From Nitratireductor mangrovi (GTDB lineage: Bacteria > Pseudomonadota > Alphaproteobacteria > Rhizobiales > Rhizobiaceae): a DNA stretch of 64,000 nucleotides. A model generated the notes under the pieces. That model was given only the letters and a program-made list of their open reading frames with translations, had not been told where the DNA came from and searched no databases. Of the stretch, positions 10,137 to 19,877 are shown piece by piece. The stretch lies in the NCBI RefSeq assembly GCF_007922615.2, contig NZ_CP042301.2, positions 3,518,001-3,582,000 on the forward strand. Reading direction: 5' to 3'. Position 1 is the first letter of the stretch. Each line of letters opens with the position of its first letter. Position numbers and translations under genes: made by a program.

Positions 10137-10164
10137 TTGACGCCGTCGCCGCGAAGCCCTAACG
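10137..10164 (+). promoter_or_regulatory. Possible serC promoter
   Basis: TTGACG (10137-10142) is followed after 16 bases by CTAACG (10159-10164). The -35 is good and the -10 weak. It would give a leader of about 50 bases carrying the two hairpins at 10179-10216. Confidence 0.35.
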
Positions 10165-10178
10165 CCGTCCGTGGGCCA

Positions 10179-10216
10179 CCCCTCCCCAACGAGGGGCGAG
10201 CTATCTGGAAGGATAG
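10179..10216 (+). ncRNA. Tandem-hairpin leader of serC (possible serC RNA motif)
   Basis: Hairpin 1: CCCCTC (10179-10184) with GAGGGG (10191-10196), loop CCCAAC. Hairpin 2: CTATC (10201-10205) with GATAG (10212-10216), loop TGGAAG, which holds part of the ribosome site GGAAGGA. Two hairpins directly before serC fit the alphaproteobacterial serC leader motif as I remember it. I cannot verify the consensus, so this may be only a local translational control hairpin. Confidence 0.45.
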
Positions 10217-10223
10217 AACCACG

Positions 10224-11399
10224 ATGACGACACATCCCAAGCCCGGATTCCGTCCGGCAAATCCCAACTTTTCCTCTGGTCCCTGTGCAAAGCGTCCCGG
10301 CTGGTCGGCCGAGGCCCTTGATATCGCGGCGCTCGGACGCTCCCACCGCTCAAAACTCGGCAAGGCGAAACTCGAACGCGCCATCGCGCTGACGCGCGAG
10401 GTGCTGCAGGTGCCATCTGATTACCGCATCGGCATCGTTCCGGCCTCCGACACCGGCGCCGTCGAGATGGCATTGTGGTCGCTGCTCGGCGCGCGCGGCG
10501 TCGACATGGTCGCCTGGGAGTCCTTCGGCTCCGGCTGGGTCACCGACGTGGTCAAGCAGCTCAAGATCGACGACGTGCGCCGCATCGAAGCCGACTACGG
10601 CGAACTGCCCGATCTCGGCAGGATCGACTTCGACCGCGACGTGGTCTTCACCTGGAATGGCACAACGTCCGGCGTACGCGTGCTGAATGGCGACTTCATT
10701 CCGGCAGAACGCGCGGGCCTGACCATTTGCGACGCTACCTCGGCCGCATTCGCCCAGCGGCTCGACTTCGCCAAGCTCGACGTCGTCACGTTCTCCTGGC
10801 AGAAGGTTCTCGGTGGCGAAGCCGCGCACGGCGTGCTGATCCTGTCGCCGCGCGCCGTCGAGCGCCTCGAAAGTTACACGCCGGCGTGGCCGCTCCCCAA
10901 GATCTTCCGCCTCACCAAGGGCGGCAAGCTGATCGAGGGCGTTTTCAAGGGTGAGACTATCAACACGCCTTCCATGCTGTGTGTGGAAGATTATCTCGAC
11001 GCGCTCGAATGGGCGCGGTCGGTCGGTGGACTCGACGGGCTGGTCGCCCGAGCCGATGCCAATTTCGCCGTCATCGATGCCTTCGTCAAAAAGGCCGCAT
11101 GGATCGACCACCTGGCGATCGTGCCGGAGACGCGTTCCAACACTTCGGTCTGCCTGACGATCTCCGACCCGGACGTCACCGCCCTCGAGAAGGACGCGCA
11201 GGCGGCGTTTGCCAAGGGCATCGTCTCACTGCTCGACGCCGAGGACGTGGCCTATGACATCGGCGCCTATCGCGACGCCCCTCCAGGTCTCCGGATCTGG
11301 GCCGGCGCCACGGTCGAGACCGCCGATCTCGAGGCGCTGATGCCCTGGCTCGACTGGGCTTTCGCGGTCAGGAAAGCCGAACTCAAGGCGGCGGCCTAA
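10224..11399 (+). CDS. serC: Phosphoserine aminotransferase
   Basis: 391 residues of the alphaproteobacterial SerC type (starts '[22 protein letters not shown]'). The PLP lysine lies in '[17 protein letters not shown]'. It transaminates 3-phosphohydroxypyruvate with glutamate to phosphoserine, the second step of serine synthesis, and a related step serves pyridoxal phosphate synthesis. I chose the ATG at 10224 because GGAAGGA at 10207-10213 fits. The next gene, serA, supplies its substrate. The stretch from 9982 to 10223 holds a terminator, a possible promoter and the hairpin leader. Confidence 0.95.
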   Translation: MTTHPKPGFRPANPNFSSGPCAKRPGWSAEALDIAALGRSHRSKLGKAKLERAIALTREVLQVPSDYRIGIVPASDTGAVEMALWSLLGARGVDMVAWESFGSGWVTDVVKQLKIDDVRRIEADYGELPDLGRIDFDRDVVFTWNGTTSGVRVLNGDFIPAERAGLTICDATSAAFAQRLDFAKLDVVTFSWQKVLGGEAAHGVLILSPRAVERLESYTPAWPLPKIFRLTKGGKLIEGVFKGETINTPSMLCVEDYLDALEWARSVGGLDGLVARADANFAVIDAFVKKAAWIDHLAIVPETRSNTSVCLTISDPDVTALEKDAQAAFAKGIVSLLDAEDVAYDIGAYRDAPPGLRIWAGATVETADLEALMPWLDWAFAVRKAELKAAA

Positions 11400-11406
11400 C
11401 TGCGTC

Positions 11407-11578
11407 ACCCCTCATTCGGCCGCTTCGCGGCCACCTTCTCCCACAAGGGGAGAAGGAGTCGCCGGCCTCAATCCCAAGAGCCAATCGAGGAACTGTCGAT
11501 TGGCGAAAGCGACGGTGCAGTACCTCCCTTCTCCCCTTGTGGGAGAAGGTGGCCGCGAAGCGAAAGCGGATGAGGGGT
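11407..11578. repeat. Long imperfect inverted repeat between serC and serA (RIME-like)
   Basis: Left arm 11407-11456 and right arm 11527-11578 are near-perfect reverse complements of about 50 bases, including CACCTTCTCCCACAAGGGG and its complement. A 70-base spacer separates them. The composition (ATTCGGCCGCTTCGCGGCC next to CTTCTCCC...GGGAGAAGG) resembles rhizobial intergenic mosaic elements. The arms would form a long hairpin in the serC-serA intercistronic transcript. Confidence 0.75.
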
Positions 11579-11609
11579 TCTGACCCGCAACTACGAAGGA
11601 AAGGACATC

Positions 11610-13211
11610 ATGGCCCCTCGCGTTCTTGTCTCCGACAAGCTTTCTCCGACCGCCGTGCAGATCTTCAAGGATCGCGGCGTCGAGGTCGACTATCTGCCCG
11701 ACATCGGCAAGGACAAGGAAAAGCTCGCAGAGATCATTGGCGAATATGACGGCCTCGCCATCCGCTCCGCCACCAAGGTCACGGCCAAGCTGATCGAGGC
11801 AGCGACCAACCTCAAGGTGGTCGGGCGTGCCGGCATCGGCGTCGACAATGTCGACATTCCCGCCGCCTCGCGCCGCGGCATCATCGTGATGAACACGCCC
11901 TTCGGCAACTCGATCACCACCGCCGAACACGCCGTGTCGCTGATGTTCGCCGTCGCTCGCCAGATCCCGGAAGCCAACGCCTCCACCCATGCCGGCAAGT
12001 GGGAGAAGAACCGCTTCATGGGCGTGGAAATCACCGGCAAGACGCTGGGCGTCGTCGGCTGCGGCAATATCGGCTCGATCGTCGCCACCCGCGGCGTCGG
12101 GTTGAAGATGCATGTGATTGCCTTCGACCCGTTCCTTTCGGAAAAGCGCGCCGTCGAACTCGGCATCGAGAAGGTGGAACTCGACGAATTGCTGGCGCGC
12201 GCCGATTTCATCACGCTGCATACGCCGCTGACCGACAAGACGCGCAACCTCATCAACGCCAAGTCGATCGCCAGGATGAAGGACGGCGTGCGCATCATCA
12301 ACTGCGCCCGCGGTGGCCTGATTGTCGAGAAGGACCTGATCGACGCCCTCAAATCCGGCAAGGTCGCCGGCGCCGGTATCGACGTCTTCGAGACCGAGCC
12401 GGCAACGGAGAACCCGCTCTTCGGCATGGAGAACGTCGTGTGCACCCCGCATCTGGGGGCGGCGACCAGCGAGGCCCAGGAAAACGTAGCCCTGCAGGTC
12501 GCCGAGCAGATGTCGGACTATCTGATCAAGGGCGCGGTCACCAACGCCATCAACATGCCCTCGATCACGGCCGAAGAGGCCCCGCGTCTGAAGCCGTTCA
12601 TCAAGCTCGCCGAGGTGCTGGGTGCCTTTGTCGGCCAGGTCACCGACGACGCCATCAAGGAGGTCGAGATCCTGTTCGACGGGCAGGTGGCGACGATGAA
12701 CACCCGTGCGCTGGTCAGCGCCGCCCTGGCCGGCCTGATCCGTCCGCAGGTTGCCGACGTCAACATGGTCTCGGCGCCGATCATGGCCAAGGAGCGCGGC
12801 GTCATCCTTTCGGAGATCAAGCGCGACAAGTCCGGCGTTTTCGACGGCTACATCAAGCTGACGGTCAAGACTGCTACCAAGACGCGCGCCATTGCCGGCA
12901 CCTGTTTTTCCGACGGCAAGCCGCGCTTCATCCAGATCAAGGGCATCAACCTGGAAGCCGAGGTCGGCGAGCACATGCTTTATACAACGAATCAGGACGC
13001 GCCGGGGATCATCGGCCTGCTCGGCACCGTTCTCGGCAAGAGCGACGTCAACATCGCCAACTTCCAGCTCGGCCGCAACCGGGCCGGCGGCGACGCGATC
13101 GCGCTGCTCTATCTGGACGCGCCGATTCCGGAGGATGTGCTGGCCGAACTGCGCTCCAACCCGAAGATCGATTCCGCCAAGCCGCTGCATTTCGACATCA
13201 ACGGCGGCTGA
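11610..13211 (+). CDS. serA: D-3-phosphoglycerate dehydrogenase
   Basis: 533 residues, the long SerA form: N-terminal substrate domain, NAD domain with 'GVVGCGNIGS' at about residue 146, catalytic 'CTPHLGAATSEAQENVA', an intervening domain, and a C-terminal ACT domain ('TTNQDAPGIIGLLGTVLG') for serine feedback. It catalyses the first committed step of serine synthesis. GAAGGAAAGG lies before the ATG. It follows serC on the same strand, with the inverted repeat between them. Confidence 0.97.
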   Translation: MAPRVLVSDKLSPTAVQIFKDRGVEVDYLPDIGKDKEKLAEIIGEYDGLAIRSATKVTAKLIEAATNLKVVGRAGIGVDNVDIPAASRRGIIVMNTPFGNSITTAEHAVSLMFAVARQIPEANASTHAGKWEKNRFMGVEITGKTLGVVGCGNIGSIVATRGVGLKMHVIAFDPFLSEKRAVELGIEKVELDELLARADFITLHTPLTDKTRNLINAKSIARMKDGVRIINCARGGLIVEKDLIDALKSGKVAGAGIDVFETEPATENPLFGMENVVCTPHLGAATSEAQENVALQVAEQMSDYLIKGAVTNAINMPSITAEEAPRLKPFIKLAEVLGAFVGQVTDDAIKEVEILFDGQVATMNTRALVSAALAGLIRPQVADVNMVSAPIMAKERGVILSEIKRDKSGVFDGYIKLTVKTATKTRAIAGTCFSDGKPRFIQIKGINLEAEVGEHMLYTTNQDAPGIIGLLGTVLGKSDVNIANFQLGRNRAGGDAIALLYLDAPIPEDVLAELRSNPKIDSAKPLHFDINGG

Positions 13212-13237
13212 ACAGATGGAAGGCGGTGGCGCGGCCG

Positions 13238-14131
13238 CTAGCGTCGCGCCACATGCCTTCCGGACAGTTCGGCGATCCAGATGCCGCCGAGCGCCAGCGC
13301 CAGTGCGATGGCATGGTAGGCATACAGCACCTCGCCGAGCACCAGGATCGACAGCAGGGTGCCGAAGATCGGCACCAGATTGATGAACAGCCCAGCCCGG
13401 TTGGGGCCGATCATCTCGACGCCGCGCACATAAAGGACCTGCGCCAGCAGTGACGGAAACAGCGCAATGTAGAGGACCGTCGCCCAGCCAACACTGTCCG
13501 GCCAGATCATCCCACCCGTGGCGAGTTCGGCCGCGGCGAAGGGGAGCGACGTCAATAGTGCCGCACCCGCCAGAACGATCATGAAACTCTGCCAGTGTAT
13601 GGCCGGACGCAGCGGCAGCGCGACGGTATAGCCGGCATAGACGAGGATCGCGATCACCATCAGTGCATCGCCGAAGTTCAGCTGCAACCGCAGCAGCGTC
13701 GAAAGATCGCCATGGCTCACGGCCAGCGCTACGCCGCTGACGGTGAGAACGAAACCGGCGAATTGGCCGGCGGAAACGCGGGTCCGGAAAAACAGGAAGT
13801 TGAGCAGGAAGACCAGCATCGGGATACCGGCCTGCTCGATCGTGACGTTGATGGCGCTGGTGTGGGTGAGCGCGGTGTAGAGGGTGACGTTGAAGCAGGT
13901 GAAGCCGAAGAAGCCGAGTGTTGCCAGCAACACGAGATGACGGCGCACCAGGGCCCAGTCGGCGACCAGGTGACGATGCCCGATGGCGACAAGAAGCGCG
14001 AATGCGAACACCCAGCGCAACGTGGTCAACAGCAATGGCGACACGTGGCCGACGGCGAACTTGCCGGCCACGGCATTGCCGCCCCAGAACAGCATCGTCA
14101 GGATAAGGAAGATATAGGCTGTGCGGTGCAT
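13238..14131 (-). CDS. EamA/DMT-family transporter
   Basis: 297 residues with about ten membrane segments in two EamA halves, for example 'AYIFLILTMLFWGGNAVAGKF' and later 'RAGLFINLVPIFGTLLSILVLGE'. This drug/metabolite transporter fold moves metabolites or amino acids across the inner membrane. The substrate cannot be told. Convergent with serA (26-base gap) and divergent from purA. Confidence 0.88.
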   Translation of the reverse strand: MHRTAYIFLILTMLFWGGNAVAGKFAVGHVSPLLLTTLRWVFAFALLVAIGHRHLVADWALVRRHLVLLATLGFFGFTCFNVTLYTALTHTSAINVTIEQAGIPMLVFLLNFLFFRTRVSAGQFAGFVLTVSGVALAVSHGDLSTLLRLQLNFGDALMVIAILVYAGYTVALPLRPAIHWQSFMIVLAGAALLTSLPFAAAELATGGMIWPDSVGWATVLYIALFPSLLAQVLYVRGVEMIGPNRAGLFINLVPIFGTLLSILVLGEVLYAYHAIALALALGGIWIAELSGRHVARR

Positions 14132-14323
14132 CCGGCTTGTCCAGTGGCGGGCCCTTCCGCCTATGGGGCACGAGCCGTGCTGTAAAGCCGCTCAGCGGGC
14201 GAATCGGTTGTGCCTGTCGTCGTTTCCCGGCAAACAGGGGCTCGCAACACGGCAATGCTGTCGCTATAGAGGCCCGTCCGTCACGAGCGGACGCAGAGCA
14301 TCCTGTCCGGAGGGAAAGTTCGC

Positions 14324-15622
14324 ATGGCGAATGTGGTGGTTGTCGGCTCGCAATGGGGCGACGAGGGCAAGGGCAAGATCGTCGACTGGCTGTCCGAGCG
14401 CGCCGATCTGGTGGTTCGTTTCCAGGGTGGCCACAACGCCGGCCATACGCTCGTTGTCGACGGCAAGGTCTACAAGCTTTCGCTGCTGCCCTCCGGCGTC
14501 GTGCGGCCCGGCAAGCTTTCCGTGATCGGCAATGGCGTGGTCTTCGACCCGCATGCCTTCGTGGCCGAGGTCGAGCGTTTGCAGGAGCTTGGCGTCGACG
14601 TCTCGCCGCAGCGCCTGAAAATTGCCGAAAACACCGCGCTAATTCTGTCCCTGCACCGGGAGCTCGACGGGTTTCGCGAGGACGCGGCCTCCAATTCGGG
14701 CACCAGGATCGGAACAACGCGCCGGGGCATCGGGCCGGCCTATGAAGACAAGGTCGGTCGCCGGGCGGTGAGGGTGATGGACCTGGCGGACCCTAACACC
14801 CTGGCCCTCAAGGTCGACCGGCTGCTCACCCATCACAACGCCCTGCGGCGGGGCCTGGGTCATCCCGAGGTGGAACACGGCGCCATCATGGCAGAACTCG
14901 AAACGATAACGGACAAGATCCTCCCTTATATGGACCGGGTGTGGAGGATTCTCGACGATGCACGCCGCTCCGGCGAGCGCATCCTGTTCGAGGGCGCGCA
15001 GGGCAGTCTGCTCGACATCGACCACGGTACCTACCCGTTCGTGACTTCTTCCAACACCGTCTCCGGTCAGGCGGCTACCGGGGCCGGCACCGGACCCGGC
15101 GCGATCGGCTATGTGCTTGGCATCACCAAGGCGTATACGACCCGTGTCGGCGAGGGTCCCTTTCCGACAGAACAGGACAACGAGATCGGCGACTTCCTCG
15201 GCGAACGCGGACACGAGTTCGGAACAGTGACCGGTCGCAAGCGCCGTTGCGGCTGGTTCGACGCCGTCCTGGTGCGGCAGTCGGTGGCCGTCAACGGCAT
15301 GGACGGCATCGCGCTGACCAAGCTCGACGTGCTCGACGGCCTCGACGAGATCAAGGTCTGCACCGGTTACCGCCTCGACGGCCGCGAGATCGACTACCTG
15401 CCGGCAAGCCAGGGCGCACAGCAACGCGTGGAGCCGATCTACCAGACGCTGGAAGGCTGGAAGGACTCAACCCGCGGCGCGCGCAGCTGGAACGACCTTC
15501 CGGCGCAGGCGGTCAAATATGTGCGCTATGTCGAGGAACTGATCGGCGCGCCCGTGGCGCTGCTTTCGACGAGCCCCGAGCGCGAGGACACGATACTTGT
15601 GACGGACCCGTTTCAAGACTAG
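14324..15622 (+). CDS. purA: Adenylosuccinate synthetase
   Basis: 432 residues. The GTP loop '[16 protein letters not shown]' lies at the N-terminus, followed by '[12 protein letters not shown]', '[18 protein letters not shown]' and '[13 protein letters not shown]'. It joins IMP and aspartate using GTP, the first step from IMP to AMP. Strong ribosome site (GGAGGGAAAG). Full family length. The following gene starts 74 bases downstream and may be co-transcribed. Confidence 0.97.
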   Translation: MANVVVVGSQWGDEGKGKIVDWLSERADLVVRFQGGHNAGHTLVVDGKVYKLSLLPSGVVRPGKLSVIGNGVVFDPHAFVAEVERLQELGVDVSPQRLKIAENTALILSLHRELDGFREDAASNSGTRIGTTRRGIGPAYEDKVGRRAVRVMDLADPNTLALKVDRLLTHHNALRRGLGHPEVEHGAIMAELETITDKILPYMDRVWRILDDARRSGERILFEGAQGSLLDIDHGTYPFVTSSNTVSGQAATGAGTGPGAIGYVLGITKAYTTRVGEGPFPTEQDNEIGDFLGERGHEFGTVTGRKRRCGWFDAVLVRQSVAVNGMDGIALTKLDVLDGLDEIKVCTGYRLDGREIDYLPASQGAQQRVEPIYQTLEGWKDSTRGARSWNDLPAQAVKYVRYVEELIGAPVALLSTSPEREDTILVTDPFQD

Positions 15623-15696
15623 TTTGGCGCACCGGCGAAGTGGCGGGGAGCATTGCCGGATTCGCCGCAAGATAGAAAAGGACAGGTCGGCGACGA

Positions 15697-17229
15697 ATGG
15701 CTGATTTCGTAGCGGTTCTGAAGAAGACGATCGATAATCTCGGCGACGCAACGCCCGAGACGCGTGAGAAGGTCTACCAGAAGGCCCGCGCGACGGTCGG
15801 GGCGCGGCTCGCTGCGATGAACCCGCCGCCGCCCGCCGCCGTGGCCGATCGTCAACGCCGCCAGCTCGAGGATGCCATCAAGGAGATCGAGCGCCAGTTC
15901 CAGACGGCCCAGGGCAAGGACAACGACCCTCTGGCCGAACTCGACGCCTTGTTCGCCGAACTGACACCGGCAAAATCCGGTGCCGCCAAGCAACCGCAGG
16001 CGGGTGAAGCGGCGAAGCCGGCGGCACCCCCACCGCGATCGCTCGCCGGCGCGCAACCGGCGACACAGGCCGTGAGCACGCCCGCGGCGGCCGTTGCTCC
16101 GCCGCCGGTCGGCCCAGAGCATTCGGAAGCCCCCGCCGAGGGGCCGGTGGAGATGGAGTTTGACACCCCGCCGCCACCGCCACCGCGCGCCTCCAACCGC
16201 CGCGCCCTGCCTGGCGGGACGGGTCGCTGGCTCGCGGCCGCGGTCGCCCTGCTGGTCATCGGGGGCGCCGGCTATGGCCTCTGGCTCAACCGCGACAGTT
16301 TCGCCGGCCTGTTCGGCAGCGCGCCGGCAGAGGTGGCAGAGGAAACGACTGCGCCGGTCGAACCGGAGCCCCTCGAGGAAGAGGCAGTAGCAGCAGCCGA
16401 AGAAGAACCCGAGGTTGCGGCCGCCGAGCCCGCCGATACCCAGCCGGCAGACGAAGATGGCGGCACGCAGAAATTCACCCAGCGCCTCAACCCGGACGGC
16501 AGCGAGACCGATCCGGGGCCGGCCGGCGGCGATGCCGAGGTCGGCGAAGGGACGTCGCTCGCTTCGGCAACGCAGCCGGGCGAGGAACCGCTGCCGGGCA
16601 CCGGCGAGACCGCGGCCGCGGCGGCTGGAGACGAAGCTCCCGTCGAACAGGGCGATTCGTCGGAAGCGGCCGTCCTGGTCGGCCAGAAGGCGATTTTCTA
16701 CGAGGAGCGTACCGCGGTTGCCGAAGGTACGGCCGATTCGGGGTCTGTCGTCTGGTCGATCGCCCAGGAGTCACCCGGCGCCGACCTGCCTCCCGAACCG
16801 GCGATCCGCGCCGAAGCGACCATTCCGGACAAGGATCTGCAGTTGCGCCTGACCGTGCGCCGCAATGCCGACCAGACCTTGCCGGCGAGCCATATCGTCG
16901 AGCTGATCTTCCTTACGCCGGAAAACTTCGCCAGCGGACCGATCGACAATGTACTGCGCATGACGTTGAAAGACACGGAGCAGGCGGCGGGCAGTCCCCT
17001 GCTTGGCATACCGGCGAAGATCGCCGACGGCTTCTTCCTCGTCGCACTCAACGATGGCGAGACCGAAGTCGAGCAGAATCTGAGGCTGCTGCGCCAGCAG
17101 AAGTGGATCGACGTGCCGATCGTCTACAAGTCTGGCCGCCGCGCCCTGATCACCATGGAAAAGGGTCTGCCGGGCGAAAAGGTCTTCGAGGAGGCGCTCA
17201 AGGCCTGGGAAGCCGCCTCAAGCGGCTGA
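15697..17229 (+). CDS. Membrane-anchored Pro/Ala/Glu-rich protein of unknown function
   Basis: 510 residues. The cytoplasmic N-terminus (1-90) is charged and helical. A Pro/Ala-rich linker follows (90-170), then one membrane segment at about 178-196 ('WLAAAVALLVIGGAGYGLWL'), an acidic Glu/Ala/Pro stretch (205-330), and a folded C-terminal domain (about 330-510, 'VWSIAQESPGADLPPEPAIRA...'). I do not recognise a named domain. It follows purA; from memory this neighbourhood, between purA and rpoH, is conserved in rhizobia. It could be an envelope or cell-division scaffold; no function is assigned. Confidence 0.8.
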   Translation: MADFVAVLKKTIDNLGDATPETREKVYQKARATVGARLAAMNPPPPAAVADRQRRQLEDAIKEIERQFQTAQGKDNDPLAELDALFAELTPAKSGAAKQPQAGEAAKPAAPPPRSLAGAQPATQAVSTPAAAVAPPPVGPEHSEAPAEGPVEMEFDTPPPPPPRASNRRALPGGTGRWLAAAVALLVIGGAGYGLWLNRDSFAGLFGSAPAEVAEETTAPVEPEPLEEEAVAAAEEEPEVAAAEPADTQPADEDGGTQKFTQRLNPDGSETDPGPAGGDAEVGEGTSLASATQPGEEPLPGTGETAAAAAGDEAPVEQGDSSEAAVLVGQKAIFYEERTAVAEGTADSGSVVWSIAQESPGADLPPEPAIRAEATIPDKDLQLRLTVRRNADQTLPASHIVELIFLTPENFASGPIDNVLRMTLKDTEQAAGSPLLGIPAKIADGFFLVALNDGETEVEQNLRLLRQQKWIDVPIVYKSGRRALITMEKGLPGEKVFEEALKAWEAASSG

Positions 17230-17241
17230 CCAGACTCCCGA

Positions 17242-17274
17242 AAAGCCGCCGCTGATCGAGCGACGGCTTTCTTT
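17242..17274. terminator. Bidirectional terminator between convergent genes
   Basis: AAAGCCG (17242-17248) pairs with CGGCTTT (17264-17270), with an inner CGCT/AGCG helix (17250-17262). CTTT follows on the plus strand, and the A run gives T's on the minus strand. It serves the gene ending at 17229 and rpoH ending at 17289. Confidence 0.65.
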
Positions 17275-17288
17275 GCAGGAGGAAGCGC

Positions 17289-18200
17289 CTAGGCTTCAGC
17301 GTGCGCGTCGATCGTTCGCAGCGACTGCGCCTGTTTGCGCGCCGCTGCCTTGACCGCGTCCTGCACCTTTTCGAAGGCCCGCACCTCGATCTGGCGCACG
17401 CGTTCGCGTGAAATGTCGAATTCGGACGAGAGTTCTTCCAGCGTCAGCGGGTCTTCCGACAGCCGCCGCGCCTCGAAGATTCGCCGTTCGCGTTCATTGA
17501 GAACGGTCAGCGCCTCGTCGAGCATGCCGCGCCGGTTTTCCAGCTCGTCCTGCTCGACGAGCATGTCTTCCTGCGACTGGTTGTCGTCGACAAGCCAGTC
17601 CTGCCACTCGCCGGATTCGCCCTCGGTCGCACGGATCGGCGCATTGAGCGAGGCGTCACCCGAGAGCCGGCGGTTCATCGATACCACCTCTTCCTCGGAG
17701 ACGTTGAGACGTGTGGCGATCTCGCTGACCTGCTCGGGATTGAGGTCGCCGTCGTCCAGCGCCTGAATCTTGCCCTTCACCTTCCTGAGGTTGAAGAACA
17801 GCCGCTTCTGGTTCGCGGTGGTGCCCATCTTTACCAGGCTCCACGAACGCAGGATGTATTCCTGGATCGCGGCCTTGATCCACCACATCGCGTAGGTGGC
17901 CAGCCTGAACCCGCGCTCTGGCTCGAACTTCTTCACGGCCTGCATCAGGCCGACATTGCCTTCAGAAATCACTTCGCCGATCGGCAAACCATAGCCGCGA
18001 TAGCCCATCGCGATCTTGGCCACGAGCCTCAAATGGCTGGTGACCAGGCGATGCGCAGCGTCGGTGTCAGAATGCTCGTGATATCGTTTAGCGAGCATGT
18101 ATTCTTCTTCCGGCTGCAACATCGGGAAGCGCCGGATTTCCTCGAGATAGCGGCTGAGGCCGCCTTCTCCGGAAACGATACTGGGTAGCGTCTGGGCCAT
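17289..18200 (-). CDS. rpoH: RNA polymerase sigma-32 (heat-shock sigma factor)
   Basis: 303 residues. Region 2 is intact ('VTSHLRLVAKIAMGYRGYGLPIGEVISEGNVGLMQAVKKFEPERGFRLATYAMWWIKAAIQEYILRS' spans about 55-120, shortened here to its key part). The RpoH box 'QKRLFFNLR' and region 4.2 'EFDISRERVRQIEVRAFEKV' are also present. It directs transcription of chaperone and protease genes. Strong ribosome site (GGAGAGGGAGGG). The 171-base leader upstream (18201-18371) has a TATATT -10-like hexamer (around 18285-18290). Rhizobia often carry two rpoH copies; the position after purA suggests rpoH1. Confidence 0.95.
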   Translation of the reverse strand: MAQTLPSIVSGEGGLSRYLEEIRRFPMLQPEEEYMLAKRYHEHSDTDAAHRLVTSHLRLVAKIAMGYRGYGLPIGEVISEGNVGLMQAVKKFEPERGFRLATYAMWWIKAAIQEYILRSWSLVKMGTTANQKRLFFNLRKVKGKIQALDDGDLNPEQVSEIATRLNVSEEEVVSMNRRLSGDASLNAPIRATEGESGEWQDWLVDDNQSQEDMLVEQDELENRRGMLDEALTVLNERERRIFEARRLSEDPLTLEELSSEFDISRERVRQIEVRAFEKVQDAVKAAARKQAQSLRTIDAHAEA

Positions 18201-18371
18201 AAAGCACCCTCCCTCTCCATCAAATTCAGCCCCCGTTTGGCGGGCCTCAGGGGCGCGGCCGCACGACAGCGCACCGCGACCAATGTAAATATAGGCACGA
18301 TCTTGGCCATTTCACGGTGCGTTGCGGCACGAAAATGCTGCGTCACACAAAAGTGAACGCAAACTCTCAGC

Positions 18372-19406
18372 TTATCCGGCTTTGCGCAAGGCGTCCGCCA
18401 GTTCGGCCATGTCCCGCGGCAGGGGCGTCTCGAATCGCATTGTCGCACCGGAAGCCGGATGACGAAAGGCGAGCAGTCGCGCATGCAGCGCCTGGCGCGG
18501 GAACGCGGCGGCGACCTCGCGCGCCGCTTCCGGAAGCCGGTTCGCCTTGGTTCTGAAGGCGCGGCCATAATCGAGATCACCGATCAGAGGATGGCCGACA
18601 TGCGCCATATGGACCCGAATCTGGTGTGTACGGCCGGTTTCCAGCCGGCAATCGACAAGCGATGCCGCGTATTCTCCGCCCGGCAACGGGCAAAACCGCT
18701 CGACAAGCCGGTAGTGCGTGACCGCGCGGCGCGCATCGGGATGACGTTCGGATACGACGGCGCGCCGCGTACGGTCGTTGGCCGCCCGTCCCAGAGGCAC
18801 ATCGATGGTGCCGGCGCTGCGTCCCGGCGCACCCCAGACCAGCGCCGAATAGGCCCGCTCCAGGTCACCCGAGCGCCCGTGATCGGCAAAGGCTTCCGCA
18901 AGAGCCCTGTGCGCAAGGTCGGTCTTTGCTGCCACCATGACCCCGCTGGTGTCCTTGTCGAGGCGGTGCACGATGCCGGGCCGTCTTACGCCGCCGATCC
19001 CCGACAGCGACGCCCCGCAATGGTGGATCAGCGCGTTGACCAGCGTACCGGAGGGATTGCCGGCGCCCGGATGCACGACGAGCCCGGCCGGCTTGTCGAT
19101 GACGATCAGTTCGTCATCCTCGAAAAGCACCGTCAGGGCGATGTCTTCGCCACGCGGAACCGGATCCTGCGCCTCGGGAAGAACCAGCCGGACGACATCC
19201 TCGGGCGCCAGCCTGTGCTTCGTCTCCGTAACGACGATGCCGCCGACCTGCACCGCGCCGGACCGAACCAGAGCCTGGATGCGGTTGCGTGACAGTTCGC
19301 CATCAAGCCGCGCGGCAAGCCACTGATCGATCCGCTGACCGGCCGCGTCCGCCCCGGCGACGAATTCCCGGGCCTTCATCCCCTCGGCTTCGCGCCCATC
19401 GCTCAA
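18372..19406 (-). CDS. RluA/RluD-family 23S rRNA pseudouridine synthase
   Basis: 344 residues: an N-terminal S4-like RNA-binding domain ('AGQRIDQWLAARLDGELSRNRIQALVRSGAV') and the catalytic motif 'HRLDKDTSGVMV' with the essential Asp. 'TGRTHQIRVHMAHVGHPLIGD' is the C-terminal family block. It isomerises specific uridines in 23S rRNA (probably the RluD class). An internal ATG at 19379 could be the true start. It lies upstream of rpoH on the same strand. Confidence 0.92.
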   Translation of the reverse strand: MSDGREAEGMKAREFVAGADAAGQRIDQWLAARLDGELSRNRIQALVRSGAVQVGGIVVTETKHRLAPEDVVRLVLPEAQDPVPRGEDIALTVLFEDDELIVIDKPAGLVVHPGAGNPSGTLVNALIHHCGASLSGIGGVRRPGIVHRLDKDTSGVMVAAKTDLAHRALAEAFADHGRSGDLERAYSALVWGAPGRSAGTIDVPLGRAANDRTRRAVVSERHPDARRAVTHYRLVERFCPLPGGEYAASLVDCRLETGRTHQIRVHMAHVGHPLIGDLDYGRAFRTKANRLPEAAREVAAAFPRQALHARLLAFRHPASGATMRFETPLPRDMAELADALRKAG

Positions 19407-19484
19407 TGGCGCAGCCCTTTCATTCGGCCGCCGCCTCGGCTATCAGGAGCGCGCCGCGAAAGGGCCGCAACGGAACAGCGCCGC

Positions 19485-19877
19485 ATGGATCGACCGAACA
19501 TTTCCGCCGACGATCTTGACGAAAAGCCGCTCGATCCGGCCGCCGAGAAGGTGCGCCGCCGGCTGGTCCGCTTCATCGCCATCAATCTCGGAATCCTGTT
19601 CGTGGCCGTTATGGCGGTGCTGGCCGCCGTTGTCTACAAGGTCGGCTTGACCGACGACGGCGGACCGAGCGATGGCGCCGGCGTACCCTCGCCAGCCGAA
19701 ACACCTTTCGTCGAGAAGACCATAGCATTGCCGACCGGCGCGACGGTCCTGTCGCAGGCAGTTTCCGGCCACCGGCTATCGCTGCATGTCAGGCTGGCCG
19801 GCGGCGGGGAGGCCGTTTTCGTCTACGATACCGCCGAAGGCCGCATGACCGGACGCTTCGACCTCGTCTCCGAGTAA
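19485..19877 (+). CDS. Small single-pass membrane protein, unknown function
   Basis: 130 residues: a charged N-terminus, one membrane segment at about 27-50 ('RFIAINLGILFVAVMAVLAAVVYKV'), then a small periplasmic domain ('GATVLSQAVSGHRLSLHVRLAGGGEAVFVYDTAEGRMTGRF' region). Divergent from the pseudouridine synthase (78-base gap). I recognise it only as a conserved rhizobial hypothetical (possibly DUF6476). Not secreted free: the segment is not followed by a cleavage site. Confidence 0.75.
   Translation: MDRPNISADDLDEKPLDPAAEKVRRRLVRFIAINLGILFVAVMAVLAAVVYKVGLTDDGGPSDGAGVPSPAETPFVEKTIALPTGATVLSQAVSGHRLSLHVRLAGGGEAVFVYDTAEGRMTGRFDLVSE

Noticed and set aside
11412..14717. Very long minus-strand open frame (about 1100 codons) opposite serA
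   Set aside because: It covers serA and runs past the DMT transporter and purA start in a frame with no domain and Arg/Ala/His-rich translation. A GC-rich antisense shadow.
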